Origin: an uncultured Collinsella sp. | GTDB taxonomy: Bacteria; Actinomycetota; Coriobacteriia; Coriobacteriales; Coriobacteriaceae | Length of the DNA stretch: 64,000 nt | Direction of reading: 5' to 3' | NCBI GenBank assembly: GCA_900758845.1 | Contig: CAAESW010000045.1 | Location: 5,994 to 69,993 of the forward strand | Shown here: in pieces, positions 50,780-59,595 of the stretch | Layout: each line of letters opens with the position of its first letter | How positions within the stretch are numbered: position 1 is the stretch's first letter | Notes under the pieces: generated by a model | Databases searched by the model: none | What the model saw: only the letters and a program-made list of their open reading frames with translations | Told to the model about the DNA's origin: nothing | Translations under genes and position numbers: made by a program

Positions 50780-51214
50780 ATGGATACCAAGCAGCAACTC
50801 GTCAATGCCCTCGCAGGTCTGGGTTCAACCATTACCGAAGCCATGGATGTCATCGAAGGCTTTGTACCGTGCGGACATCCCGCCCTCACGGTATCGAACG
50901 CACTCGTCGCGCTGGACGCTGACGATAATGCAGCTCTCGCCCAGCAGCTTGAGACCGTCGAGGGCTTTATCGACCACGTGAGTGAGAACCGCGGCGTGAC
51001 CGCCTACCACGGCATCGAGGTCGAGCTCGCGGGTCCCAAGGCCGATCTGCTCGCAGCAATCCGCGAGATAGGCGCCCTTATGCAGACCGCAGGCGTCAAG
51101 AACACCCAGGTCAACGAGTGGGTCTACCGCAGCCTGGCAGCGCTAAACGATTCCGACGAAAAGGCAGCCGAGCAGCTCGCAGAAAGTCCCACCATTAAGG
51201 CCGAGCTTTTGTAA
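50780..51214 (+). CDS. Unrecognised 144-residue helical protein
   Basis: The small acidic protein is predicted all-helical, with no membrane segment or known motif. It starts MDTKQQLVNALAGLGSTITEAMDVIEGF after GAAAGGACC. Leucine and alanine heptads (EIGALMQTAGVKNTQVNEWVYRSLAALNDSDEKAAEQLAES) suggest a helical bundle. It is divergent from ssrA and convergent with the PIN-domain gene. Function unknown. Confidence 0.65.
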   Translation: MDTKQQLVNALAGLGSTITEAMDVIEGFVPCGHPALTVSNALVALDADDNAALAQQLETVEGFIDHVSENRGVTAYHGIEVELAGPKADLLAAIREIGALMQTAGVKNTQVNEWVYRSLAALNDSDEKAAEQLAESPTIKAELL

Positions 51215-51221
51215 ATAGCAG

Positions 51222-51262
51222 AAGCGGGCCCCTTGGCGCATCGTCGTCCAAGAGGCCCGCAA
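51222..51262. terminator. Bidirectional-looking hairpin between convergent genes
   Basis: GCGGGCCCCTTGG and CCAAGAGGCCCGC pair with one mismatch around an 11-base loop. It lies between the 50780 gene and the PIN gene stops; T-runs are poor on both sides. Confidence 0.6.
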
Positions 51263-51272
51263 ACTGTTCGCG

Positions 51273-51788
51273 TCAACCGATAGCCGCGCCGCCGCGTTCG
51301 GCCAAAGCAAGAATCGGCATCATTTGACGAGGTGTCTTTGCTGCAAGATTGGCATGTTCGAGCAGTTTGCGATCGTTAGTCACCAAGTAATCAACCTGGG
51401 CGCGCTTGCACGCGGCGAGTACCAAGTTGTCCTCGTAATCGCGATGGAGCGTCAGATATTTGTCGGCCAGCCAAAGGTCCGACGCATCTGCACCCACGGC
51501 CGTGGCGTTTTCGGTCATGTTCCGAACAAACGCCAACGCCGCATCGCCAATTGCACGGGCAGATGCCTCGTCGAGTGCTCCCCCGCTGGTAAGAACGCTA
51601 CGCTTCAGCTCGTGTTGGACAACGTACAGCACGTCCTTAGCGATATGCACCGGGAAGAATAGCAACGCCCCAGTCTCCGTCGCCTGCCCAATAAACGCAC
51701 GCGCGGCAAGCGACTCGGCATGGTCGACGCAAAAGGAATCAACCCATACGTTGGCATCCACCATGATCTTGAGAGGTGTCCCACTCAC
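51273..51788 (-). CDS. PIN-domain toxin
   Basis: The 171-residue protein has the PIN acidic residues in IMVDANVWVDSF (first Asp), DEASARAIGDAAL and DYEDNLVLAACKRAQVDYLVTNDRKLL (Asp and Asn/Asp), the metal site of VapC-type RNases. It starts with GTG 51788, which overlaps the upstream antitoxin stop (GTGA), the usual coupling of toxin-antitoxin pairs. It probably cleaves tRNA or rRNA when free of antitoxin. Confidence 0.85.
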   Translation of the reverse strand: MSGTPLKIMVDANVWVDSFCVDHAESLAARAFIGQATETGALLFFPVHIAKDVLYVVQHELKRSVLTSGGALDEASARAIGDAALAFVRNMTENATAVGADASDLWLADKYLTLHRDYEDNLVLAACKRAQVDYLVTNDRKLLEHANLAAKTPRQMMPILALAERGGAAIG

Positions 51789-52138
51789 TGAATCATCCCC
51801 TTTTGGCGATAATGCTCATCCATGGCTTCGGAATAGATTGTGTCCCAATCGTGATCGTCGGATATAGACGATGTATCGATACCCAGGTCCGCGTAAAGCT
51901 GATCCGCCGCCGCCCATGATGCGACAAACGGCGAGGTGGCACCAGCACTAGGCAGTTGGTCGTCAACGGCAGCAAGCACTTCCTCGCACTGCCCACCACC
52001 CTGTGCGACCTTGGCCACAACCTTTCTGATGAGCTCGGGCAGCGAGGCGCCCGAAAGCCGCAACGCTTCCTCCGCATGGTCCTTGATCTGACGATCAACG
52101 CGAACGTTCACCTGCGCCATGCCGCTAACAGCACCCAT
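51785..52138 (-). CDS. DinJ/RelB-like ribbon-helix-helix antitoxin
   Basis: The 117-residue protein has AQVNVRVDRQIKDHAEEALRLSGASLPELIRKVV, the ribbon-helix-helix domain of DinJ/RelB antitoxins. An acidic C-terminus (DTSSISDDHDWDTIYSEAMDEHY) would wrap the toxin. I start at ATG 52138 after AAGGTGAGG; an upstream ATG lies inside the operator and adds 14 residues. DinJ-type antitoxins usually pair with YafQ or RelE toxins, so the pairing with a PIN toxin is mixed. Confidence 0.82.
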   Translation of the reverse strand: MGAVSGMAQVNVRVDRQIKDHAEEALRLSGASLPELIRKVVAKVAQGGGQCEEVLAAVDDQLPSAGATSPFVASWAAADQLYADLGIDTSSISDDHDWDTIYSEAMDEHYRQKGMIQ

Positions 52139-52168
52139 CTCAACCTCACCTTCAAATTCTGCTATCTT

Positions 52169-52198
52169 TGCTAGCATCACTATATATTGCTGCTAGCA
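52169..52198. promoter_or_regulatory. Toxin-antitoxin operator
   Basis: The self-complementary 8-mer TGCTAGCA occurs at 52169-52176 and 52191-52198, centres 22 bases apart (two helical turns), flanking TATATA. It lies just before the antitoxin start and fits cooperative binding by a ribbon-helix-helix dimer pair. Confidence 0.65.
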
Positions 52199-52211
52199 CA
52201 TGATCAAACGC

Positions 52212-52257
52212 AAAAGGCCTGCATTCCGGCGGCTGCAACACCGTCCGGATGCAGGCC
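52212..52257 (-). terminator. Terminator after the metal ATPase gene
   Basis: On the minus strand GGCCTGCATCCGG and CCGGAATGCAGGCC (52216-52257) form the stem, followed by TTTTGCG. Confidence 0.8.
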
Positions 52258-52276
52258 ATAAACTCAAGCAAAAACG

Positions 52277-54352
52277 CTAGCGCAGATATGCCTTCGCGTT
52301 GCTCAGGCTGTAGGCAATCGTTGAGCCGTTGTGCAGCAGCGACGACGTCTGCGGGGTAATCGCGCCGGTAATGCCCAGCGCCAGGAGCGCTGAGTTGGTG
52401 AGCATCACCTTAGAGTAGGAGCTCGTCAGACGATCAATGAGGCCCTGGCTCATGCGGCGTAGACGCACGATCGCGGCCAGATCCGTATCGGTCAGGATGA
52501 TATCGGCGACCTCCTTGGCGATGTCGCTTCCACCGCCCATGGCCAGACCCACATCGGCCAGGCCCAGCGCCGGTGAGTCGTTGACGCCGTCGCCCACCAT
52601 GGCAACGTGGCGCCCCTCGCGCTTAATCCGCTCCACATACGCGTACTTGTCCTCGGGCAGCAGCTCGGCCTTGAACTCGTCGACTCCCGCCTCGCGCGCA
52701 ATGCGTGCGGCGGTGCGCTCCGAGTCGCCCGTGAGCATGACCACGTGCTTAACGCCCAGCGCATGCAGGTCGGCGATGGCCTCGCGGACCCCGGGCTTGA
52801 GCGGATCCTCGATGCCGAGCACGCCCACAACGGTGCCATCGACCGCCAGATACAGCGGCGACAGGCCCTGCATCTGGAGCACGATTTGCTCCTTAATGTC
52901 GAACTCGAGCTGCGCGCCCTCATCCTCGAATACAAAGTGCGCTGAACCGATGATGGCGCGACGCCCTTCGATGGACGAAGCGATGCCGTGCGCCACGATG
53001 TACTCGACGGCAGCATGGCGCTCGCGGTGCTCGAGCCCGCGCTCACGTGCCGCATTGACCACGGCACGCGCCACCGGATGCGGAAAATGCTCCTCCAAGC
53101 AAGCGGAAAGGCGCAGGACCTCGTCCTCGCTCCAGCCGTCGGTCGTGAGCACGCAAGCTAGACGCGGCTGGGCCTCGGTCAGCGTACCGGTCTTGTCAAA
53201 GACAATGGTATCGGCCTTGGCAAACGACTCAAAGTACTTCGCGCCCTTGACCATGACGCCCATCTTGGCGGCATCGCTCATAGCGGTCATGACGGCGACG
53301 GAACCCGTGAGCTTGAGTGCGCACGAGTAGTCGACCATCAGCGCCGCTGAGGTCTTGATGAGGCTGCGGGTGGTAAGCGCAACCAGGCCCGCGAGCAGGA
53401 AGTTCCACGGGACGATCTTGTTGGCAAGGTCCTCCATATGCGACTGGCCCTCGGACTTAAGCGAGTCGGCCGTCTGCACGAGCGAGACGATTGAGCGGAG
53501 CTTGGTCTGAGCCGTATTGGCGCGCACGCGAACCAAGATGCTGCCGTCTTCCACGACGGTACCGGCGAACACGTCGTCGCCCACGCTGCGCTCGACGGCC
53601 AGCGGCTCGCCGGTCAGGGTCGCCTGGTTGACCATAGCGCTCCCCTGCTCGACAACACCGTCGATGCAGATGGACATGCCAGTGCGTACGGCGACCAGAT
53701 CGCCGGGCTCGAGCTCGGTCGCGGCAACGCTTACCTCGGTGTCGCCGACGACCTTTTGTGCCTTGTCGGGCACATCGAGCAGCGAGTTGATGAGCTCGTT
53801 TTCGCTCATGGCGCGGGTGTAGTCCTCGAGCAGCTCGCCTACGTTGAGCAGGAACATCGTCTGGCCCGCGGTGTCGACATCACGCTTGACGAACGAAATG
53901 CCGATGGCCGAAGCGTCGAGCACAGGAACGGTCAGGCGCGGCTGCGCCAGCTCATGAAGGGCAGCGCGCAAAAATGCCATGTAACCGGCCACGACAAACA
54001 CCGCACGCAGAGGCGTCGGCAAGAACCAGCGACGTGCGTAATGGGCACCGACGAGTGTCGCCAGGTCCATAACGAGTTTGTGCTTGCGTGGCTCAAGCTG
54101 CATCACGTAGCCCGACTTGGCATCGGCAATAGCTTGAGCATCGAGTGCGCCCAGGGCGTCGAGCACGCTTGCGCGGCGCGGCTCGTCGTACTCCAGCGCC
54201 ATCTGGCCAATGCGGCCATACACGCGCACCTTGTGCACGCCATCGATGTCGCCGCTGAGCTTAAGAAGTGCATCGAGATCGCTCTCTGGCACAGGACCCG
54301 CCAATTGAAGACGGGTCCTGCCGGGGATCTCGCTAATAATCGAGAATCTCAT
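52277..54352 (-). CDS. P1B-type heavy-metal ATPase with unusual SCA motif
   Basis: The 691-residue pump has the TGEP actuator motif, phosphorylation site DKTGTLT, HP motif (HFPHPVARAVV), MVGDGVNDSPAL hinge and about six membrane helices. The N-terminus (SEIPGRTRLQLAGP) is a ferredoxin-like HMA fold without CxxC. The helix that carries CPC or SPC in most P1B pumps reads DYSCALKLTGSVAVMTAM, a serine-cysteine form. That makes copper unlikely; manganese, zinc or another metal export is possible. It starts with ATG 54352, 18 bases downstream of a small membrane-anchored partner gene. Confidence 0.85.
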   Translation of the reverse strand: MRFSIISEIPGRTRLQLAGPVPESDLDALLKLSGDIDGVHKVRVYGRIGQMALEYDEPRRASVLDALGALDAQAIADAKSGYVMQLEPRKHKLVMDLATLVGAHYARRWFLPTPLRAVFVVAGYMAFLRAALHELAQPRLTVPVLDASAIGISFVKRDVDTAGQTMFLLNVGELLEDYTRAMSENELINSLLDVPDKAQKVVGDTEVSVAATELEPGDLVAVRTGMSICIDGVVEQGSAMVNQATLTGEPLAVERSVGDDVFAGTVVEDGSILVRVRANTAQTKLRSIVSLVQTADSLKSEGQSHMEDLANKIVPWNFLLAGLVALTTRSLIKTSAALMVDYSCALKLTGSVAVMTAMSDAAKMGVMVKGAKYFESFAKADTIVFDKTGTLTEAQPRLACVLTTDGWSEDEVLRLSACLEEHFPHPVARAVVNAARERGLEHRERHAAVEYIVAHGIASSIEGRRAIIGSAHFVFEDEGAQLEFDIKEQIVLQMQGLSPLYLAVDGTVVGVLGIEDPLKPGVREAIADLHALGVKHVVMLTGDSERTAARIAREAGVDEFKAELLPEDKYAYVERIKREGRHVAMVGDGVNDSPALGLADVGLAMGGGSDIAKEVADIILTDTDLAAIVRLRRMSQGLIDRLTSSYSKVMLTNSALLALGITGAITPQTSSLLHNGSTIAYSLSNAKAYLR

Positions 54353-54370
54353 AGTTTGTGCCTGGGAGCG

Positions 54371-54616
54371 TTACTCAGCTGCCTCGTCAGCAGCGGCCTC
54401 GCTCTGGGTGATGTAGGCAGCCTCGGCAACCATGTCGTCGACATTAGCCTTGGCCTGCTCGACCATGTCCTGGTAGCAGTTCTTGACGCGCATACCGCAC
54501 GCAATACCCTGCACGCAGGCATTCTTTACCGGAGCGCTGGTGAGCAGCTTGATGCCAGCCGTACCAAGCAGAAAACCGCCACCGACAAGCAGGGTATTGA
54601 ACGTCGACTTTTTCAT
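54371..54616 (-). CDS. Small membrane-anchored protein upstream of the metal ATPase
   Basis: The 81-residue protein starts MKKSTFNTLLVGGGFLLGTAGIKLL, one membrane segment near residues 6-25. APVKNACVQGIACGMRVKNCYQDMVEQAKANVDDMVAEA follows, an amphipathic part with three cysteines, and an alanine- and glutamate-rich tail. It resembles small proteins (DUF6110-like) encoded beside P-type metal ATPases; that family name is from memory. The ribosome site AAAAGGGAG is good. The gene is 18 bases before the pump, so a chaperone or assembly role is plausible. Confidence 0.65.
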   Translation of the reverse strand: MKKSTFNTLLVGGGFLLGTAGIKLLTSAPVKNACVQGIACGMRVKNCYQDMVEQAKANVDDMVAEAAYITQSEAAADEAAE

Positions 54617-54770
54617 GTTGATTCTCCCTTTTGCCGCATTGGATGCGGCACGGCGCCTCAGCACCCGAGTAAACAAGTTTGCTCGAGCACACTTTTGAAA
54701 AATAGTTTAGTTTATCTAACTATTAAGTTCAACAATGGTTAACTTTTTGGAAACTATGGGGATGAACTCA

Positions 54771-54804
54771 ATGTGACAAAGGGACTGCCCCTTTGTCACA
54801 TTTT
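54771..54804. terminator. Hairpin between the ABC and metal ATPase operons
   Basis: AATGTGACAAAGG and CCTTTGTCACATT form a 13-bp stem. A partial repeat, GGGACAGTCCC, lies just beyond. It follows the ABC gene stop on the minus strand but lacks a T-run. Confidence 0.6.
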
Positions 54805-54827
54805 GGGACAGTCCCTTTACCCCTTTC

Positions 54828-56585
54828 CTACAGCTGCCAGTCCGCCGCCTCCTTTTGCAGTGCGACCATACGGGCAAATTCTCCACCCGCCGCCTTGAGC
54901 TGCGCCGGAGCGCCCTGCTCGGCAACCACACCATCTTTAAGCACAACGATTTTGTCGGCATTTTCCACCGTACGCATACGGTGGGCAATAACGATAACCG
55001 TCTTACCTGCAAGCAGACGGGAGAGTGCCTGCTGTACCACGGTCTCGTTCTCCACGTCCAAGCTCGCCGTCGCCTCGTCCAACAGCACGATGGGCGCATC
55101 TTTGAGCAGCGCGCGGGCGATGGAGATACGCTGGCGCTCGCCACCGGAGAGTTTGGAGCCGTTCTCGCCGATCATGGTGTCGTAGCCCTGCGGCATGCGG
55201 CTCACAAACTCGTCGCAGTTGGCGGCACGTGCGGCCGCAAGCACTTCCTCATCGGTGGCATCACGACGCCCGAGGCGGATGTTTCCCATAACCGTGTCGT
55301 CAAAGAGCAGCACGTCTTGGAAGACGATCGCGTAATCACGCAGCAGTACCTCGGGATCGACGCTCGCAACATCCACACCGCCCACGGTAACCTTGCCCGC
55401 GGTGGCATCCCAAAATCGCGCGGCCAGGCGGCTCACCGTAGACTTACCGGAACCCGAAGGACCGACCAGTGCCGTAACTTCGCCTTCCTTGGCGGTAAAG
55501 CTCACATCGGTAAGAACTTTCTCGCCGGCGCGGCCGCCCTCGCCCGCACCATATCCAAATGCCACGTGATCGAACACCACATCGTGGCCCACGGGCTCAA
55601 ATATCTCGCTGCCCCGCGCCACAGGCTCTTCCATGATGGAACGCATGCGCTTGGCAGACGACTCGGCGGCAAACAGCTCGGACATTAACATTAACGCCTG
55701 GTCAAAGGGCGCATAGATACGGCTCACCATAAGCAGGAAGGCAAACATCACCAAAAAGTCGACCTGCCCGGAGGCGACCATCGCGGCGCCCGTGACCAGC
55801 GTGGTGGCAATGCCCAGACGCAGGATAGCAAAGGCGGAGTTGACCAAAAGCCCGTTAGCGAGCTCGCCCTTGGTGGTCTCATGCTCCTCGGCATCGATCA
55901 CGGCGTTGAGCCCCTCAAGATAATGGGCCTCCTGGTTGGTGGCGCGGATCTCGCGAACGCAGTCGAGCGTCTCTTGAATTGCCTCGGTAACCTTGACCTT
56001 CTCGGCACGCACGCGATCGAACACCGGAGTCATGGGGCCGCGTGTTAGATACAGCACGGCAAAGGCCACGGGAACGCTCCAAAACGCCGCGATCGCCAGC
56101 TGCCAGCAAAAGAACAGCGACGCCACGAACACAATGGCGCTTGCGATGATGGCGCCCCAAAGCTCTCCCAGCACGTGGCTGTAGGCGTGCTCCATGGCCT
56201 GGACGTCGCCCATGATGGTCTCGGTTAAATCGGCCAGATCACGACGACCAAAAAACGACAGCGGCAGTTTGCGCAAGCGCTCGGCAATCTCCATACGCTG
56301 CTTGCCGCACTCCTCGTAGAAGATGCAGTAGGTGTAATAATACTGCTGCCAGTTAGAGGCAAAGAGCAACACGAAAAAGACCAGGAGACCGCCCACGATC
56401 GGCAGGGCATCCGGCAGGTCGGCGCCGGTGGCGAGATGTTCGACAAAGCCGGCCATGACCAGGAATAAAAAGCCCATGCCGGCCATGGTAATGAGATTAG
56501 TGAGCGTGGTCCAGAAAATGCCGCGTTTTACGCCGGCGACGCCTTTATCGGATAGGAAATACTTCTTTTGGAATGAGGCGAACAT
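54828..56585 (-). CDS. ABC exporter-fold half-transporter, second gene
   Basis: The 585-residue protein has six membrane helices (residues 1-330) and an ATPase domain. The latter has Walker A GPSGSGKST, Q-loop FQDVLLFDD, signature LSGGERQRISIARALL and Walker B VLLDEAT. The start ATG directly follows the stop of the upstream partner gene. The two proteins probably form a heterodimer of the YbtPQ/IrtAB type, which can import siderophores despite the exporter fold; drug export is the other option. Both ATPase sites look intact. Confidence 0.85.
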   Translation of the reverse strand: MFASFQKKYFLSDKGVAGVKRGIFWTTLTNLITMAGMGFLFLVMAGFVEHLATGADLPDALPIVGGLLVFFVLLFASNWQQYYYTYCIFYEECGKQRMEIAERLRKLPLSFFGRRDLADLTETIMGDVQAMEHAYSHVLGELWGAIIASAIVFVASLFFCWQLAIAAFWSVPVAFAVLYLTRGPMTPVFDRVRAEKVKVTEAIQETLDCVREIRATNQEAHYLEGLNAVIDAEEHETTKGELANGLLVNSAFAILRLGIATTLVTGAAMVASGQVDFLVMFAFLLMVSRIYAPFDQALMLMSELFAAESSAKRMRSIMEEPVARGSEIFEPVGHDVVFDHVAFGYGAGEGGRAGEKVLTDVSFTAKEGEVTALVGPSGSGKSTVSRLAARFWDATAGKVTVGGVDVASVDPEVLLRDYAIVFQDVLLFDDTVMGNIRLGRRDATDEEVLAAARAANCDEFVSRMPQGYDTMIGENGSKLSGGERQRISIARALLKDAPIVLLDEATASLDVENETVVQQALSRLLAGKTVIVIAHRMRTVENADKIVVLKDGVVAEQGAPAQLKAAGGEFARMVALQKEAADWQL

Positions 56586-58412
56586 TTAGGCCTCGCCTCC
56601 CTTCGTGACGACGGCATCCGCGGTCGCTGCAGTGATTTTCCAGCTCGCGGCCTGTTCGTATTCGGCCCACATCTTGGCATACAGACCCTCTTGGGACAGC
56701 AACTCGGCATGGGTGCCCGACTCCTGCACGCTGCCCTGGTTGAGCGCCACGATTTGGTCTGCGCCCACTACAGTCGAGAGTCGGTGCGCAATCATAATGA
56801 CCGTGCGACCCGCCGCCAGCTTGCTAAAGGCGCGCTGGATGAGCGCCTCGTTCTCGGGATCGGCAAACGCCGTGGCCTCATCGAGCACCACGATAGGCGC
56901 GTCTTTAAGGATCGCGCGGGCGAGTGCCACGCGCTGGACCTCGCCGCCCGAAAGATATGCTCCGCCGGCACCGAGCATGGTATTGATGCCCTGTGGGAGC
57001 TTGGCCACAATGTCGTCGCACTGAGCTGCGGAGAGGGCCGCACGCACTTCGTCGTCAGTGGCCGTAGGCCTGGAGGCGCGCACGTTATCGGCAAGTGTTT
57101 GCCGGAACAGCTGGTTGGTCTGGAACACAAAGGCGACCTGGTCCATAAGCTCGTGCGGATCCATATCGCGAACGTCCACACCGCCTACGAGCACTCGACC
57201 CGAGGAGACATCCCAAAAACGCGGGATCAGGCTTGCGCAGGTTGACTTACCGCCACCCGAGGGACCCACCAGGGCGAGGGTGCTACCAGCGGGAACGCTG
57301 AAACTCACATGGCTAACGGCAGGTGCTTCGGCACCCTCGTACGTAAAGCTCACGTCCTCAAATCGCACGTCGCCGCCGGCAGGGTGCTTGGGTTGGGCGG
57401 GCACGGAGAGCTGCTTGGAATCCATAACGCTTCGGATGCGAGCCAGCGAATCGGCACTCATCTGAGAGGCCTCGCCCACAAACATGAGCTTGGTCATGGC
57501 CGTCGGTACCACGGCCGAAAATATCGCGTAAAACGTGAAGTTGGCCATAAAATGCGCGAAGTCCGTCTCGCCTGGCGCCAACAGCAACGCCGCGGGCAAC
57601 AGGAATGCCACAAGACCATTGAGCGCGGTAAGGTTGAGTACCTGCGGACCTCGGCAGAACGTGCCCGCATAGTTTTGTGCCATGTCGGCGTATTCGGCGA
57701 TCGCATCGTGGAAGGCCTTAAAGGAGTAGACCGTCTGCTGAAATACCTTGACCACGGGGATGCCGCGTACGTATTCGGTGCCGGTCTTGTTCATCTTGAC
57801 CAGCGCTCCCATGTAGGCCTTCATAAACTCGCCACCCTTGCCGCCCATCATGGCGGCCATGGCGCCAAACGAAACGACGACCGAGATAAGGCATGCCGCC
57901 CCCAAACGCCAATCGAGCGCGAAAAGCAGCACGAGCAGACCTGCGACCATGGCGGCGGCGCCTGCGATATCGGGCAGCATGTGTGCGAGCAAAGTCTCGG
58001 TGGAGGCGGCGCATCCGTCTACAATACGGCGCAGCTCACCGGTGGCGTGCGTGTCAAAGTAGCCAAGCGGCAGCTTAAGCAGGTGCTCGCTCGTAGTCTT
58101 GCGGATATTGGACGCACAGCGAAACGCAGACAGGTGCGTGCACATGAGCCCCACGAAATAAGCTACGATGCTTGCCAGCGCAAACCCCACGGCCCACCAA
58201 CCGTACATCGCGATGTTAGTGGCTTCGCTCCAGTTAGGTGCCACGGCGATTAGATCGCGCGCGACAAGCCAAATGCACACGTACGGGCCAAAGCTCAGCA
58301 GCTGCGAGAGCGCCGAGAGCGCCATGCCCAAATACGTTAGGAATTTGCGGTCACCAGCATACGCGAGCAACTCGCCGATGCCTCCACCTTCCCTTTTTGA
58401 TTCCTTTGCCAT
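56586..58412 (-). CDS. ABC exporter-fold half-transporter, first gene
   Basis: The 608-residue protein has six membrane segments and an ATPase domain. The motifs are GPSGGGKST, VFQTNQLFRQ, LSGGEVQRVALARAIL and VVLDEATAFADPENE. The start is MAKESKREGGG (58412) after GAAAGGAATC. EATAFADPENE replaces the usual EATSxLD, a form common in the YbtP/IrtA branch. The gene is divergent from an AraC-type regulator, as in the yersiniabactin locus (ybtA next to ybtPQ), which supports a siderophore or metallophore role. Confidence 0.85.
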   Translation of the reverse strand: MAKESKREGGGIGELLAYAGDRKFLTYLGMALSALSQLLSFGPYVCIWLVARDLIAVAPNWSEATNIAMYGWWAVGFALASIVAYFVGLMCTHLSAFRCASNIRKTTSEHLLKLPLGYFDTHATGELRRIVDGCAASTETLLAHMLPDIAGAAAMVAGLLVLLFALDWRLGAACLISVVVSFGAMAAMMGGKGGEFMKAYMGALVKMNKTGTEYVRGIPVVKVFQQTVYSFKAFHDAIAEYADMAQNYAGTFCRGPQVLNLTALNGLVAFLLPAALLLAPGETDFAHFMANFTFYAIFSAVVPTAMTKLMFVGEASQMSADSLARIRSVMDSKQLSVPAQPKHPAGGDVRFEDVSFTYEGAEAPAVSHVSFSVPAGSTLALVGPSGGGKSTCASLIPRFWDVSSGRVLVGGVDVRDMDPHELMDQVAFVFQTNQLFRQTLADNVRASRPTATDDEVRAALSAAQCDDIVAKLPQGINTMLGAGGAYLSGGEVQRVALARAILKDAPIVVLDEATAFADPENEALIQRAFSKLAAGRTVIMIAHRLSTVVGADQIVALNQGSVQESGTHAELLSQEGLYAKMWAEYEQAASWKITAATADAVVTKGGEA

Positions 58413-58472
58413 GAGATTCCTTTCTAACGGCTTGAGAGTTAACCGTAATGAACTTATCATTGATGTGTTAGC

Positions 58473-58494
58473 CCTGGCTCACAATCAAGCCAGG
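58473..58494. promoter_or_regulatory. Dyad in the ABC / AraC divergent promoter
   Basis: CCTGGCT (58473-58479) and AGCCAGG (58488-58494) form an inverted repeat with an 8-base gap in the 114-base divergent promoter. It may be the AraC-family or metal-regulator site. Confidence 0.5.
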
Positions 58495-58526
58495 CGTGGA
58501 CGTTTCTGCAAAGGAAAGGGACGCTT

Positions 58527-59531
58527 TTGCAAATACGGCGGGCAGCGACCGACATAACCGAGCTCTACGCACCGCAATTTGAGCAGTTTGGCCTGGAGCT
58601 TTCCGGCAAGGGCGCCGTCTTTACCGGCGAGGTGGCAAACGATCGGGCACACGGACGCGCATGGATCATGCCTCTCTCCCCTGCCTGCATCGTCATGGAG
58701 CATTTCATAACCCCGACGCACGATATGTACCTGGCCGAATACACACCCGAGCCATACGCCTGCGTGAGCGAGGTCAGCGCGCCCACACTTACATGCATGC
58801 CCGAGGCTGGCATAACGCCCGCGAACCTCAAACCATTGCATGGACCGTGGCCAAACAATGCCGTTTGCAGCTTTATCCAAGATAGCTGTGGCGAGGAGTT
58901 AAGCCCGCTGTTTGCGGGGGAGCTCTATCACTCGCGCTCGGTGCTCTTTTTGCCTGGATATTTTGACGAACTGGAGCACCGCTATCCCACCGAGTTCGCG
59001 GGAATCTTTGAGGCGTTTGCCGAGTCATGGCACGAGGAAGCGGCGTCTGCCATCTGCCACACGCTGCGCCGGATTAACGAGGACCGCGCCCGCACCGTAG
59101 GCGGACACGTCTATATGCAGGGCATCGTGGAGACCATGGTCGCGGAGCTCGCCTGTTCGCGCGCGGCCCACAAGCAGGCGCGGCAGGCGGCAGACACACG
59201 CGTCAGCATAACCGTTGCCGAAGAAGCAACGGCAATGATTGAGCGCGCGCTCGACAAAGGCAGACGTGTGGGTATCAACGAGGTGGCCGAGAGGCTCTAC
59301 ACAAGCCGCTCCAAACTATGCGCCACCTTTAAGGCCCAAACAGGCGAGTCCCTGGGCGCCTACATTCGCAGACGCCGCATGGAGCGAGCACAGGACCTTT
59401 TGGCCGATAGCGCGCTCACGATAGCGCAGGTGGCAGAGCGTCTAGGCTACCCTCAGCAAGCCGCCTTCGCCCAAGCCTTCAAGCAACACACCGGCACCAC
59501 CCCCACGGCTTGGCGAAGCAAGCATCGCTAA
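58527..59531 (+). CDS. AraC-family transcriptional regulator
   Basis: The 334-residue protein has a C-terminal double helix-turn-helix (VGINEVAERLYTSRSKLCATFKAQTGESLGAYIRRRRMERAQDLLADSALTIAQVAERLGYPQQAAFAQAFKQHTGTTPTAWR shortened: first helix pair near residue 250, second near 300). The N-terminal 200 residues are an unclassified sensor. The start is TTG 58527 with GGAAAGGGA upstream; the first ATG is internal. By position it controls the divergent ABC pair, as YbtA does. Confidence 0.83.
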   Translation: MQIRRAATDITELYAPQFEQFGLELSGKGAVFTGEVANDRAHGRAWIMPLSPACIVMEHFITPTHDMYLAEYTPEPYACVSEVSAPTLTCMPEAGITPANLKPLHGPWPNNAVCSFIQDSCGEELSPLFAGELYHSRSVLFLPGYFDELEHRYPTEFAGIFEAFAESWHEEAASAICHTLRRINEDRARTVGGHVYMQGIVETMVAELACSRAAHKQARQAADTRVSITVAEEATAMIERALDKGRRVGINEVAERLYTSRSKLCATFKAQTGESLGAYIRRRRMERAQDLLADSALTIAQVAERLGYPQQAAFAQAFKQHTGTTPTAWRSKHR

Positions 59532-59595
59532 GGCCCAGGCTCCCTGGCCGTAACGGAGCGATTAATTAGCCGCCGCCCGTCAGCTCACCCAGGAT

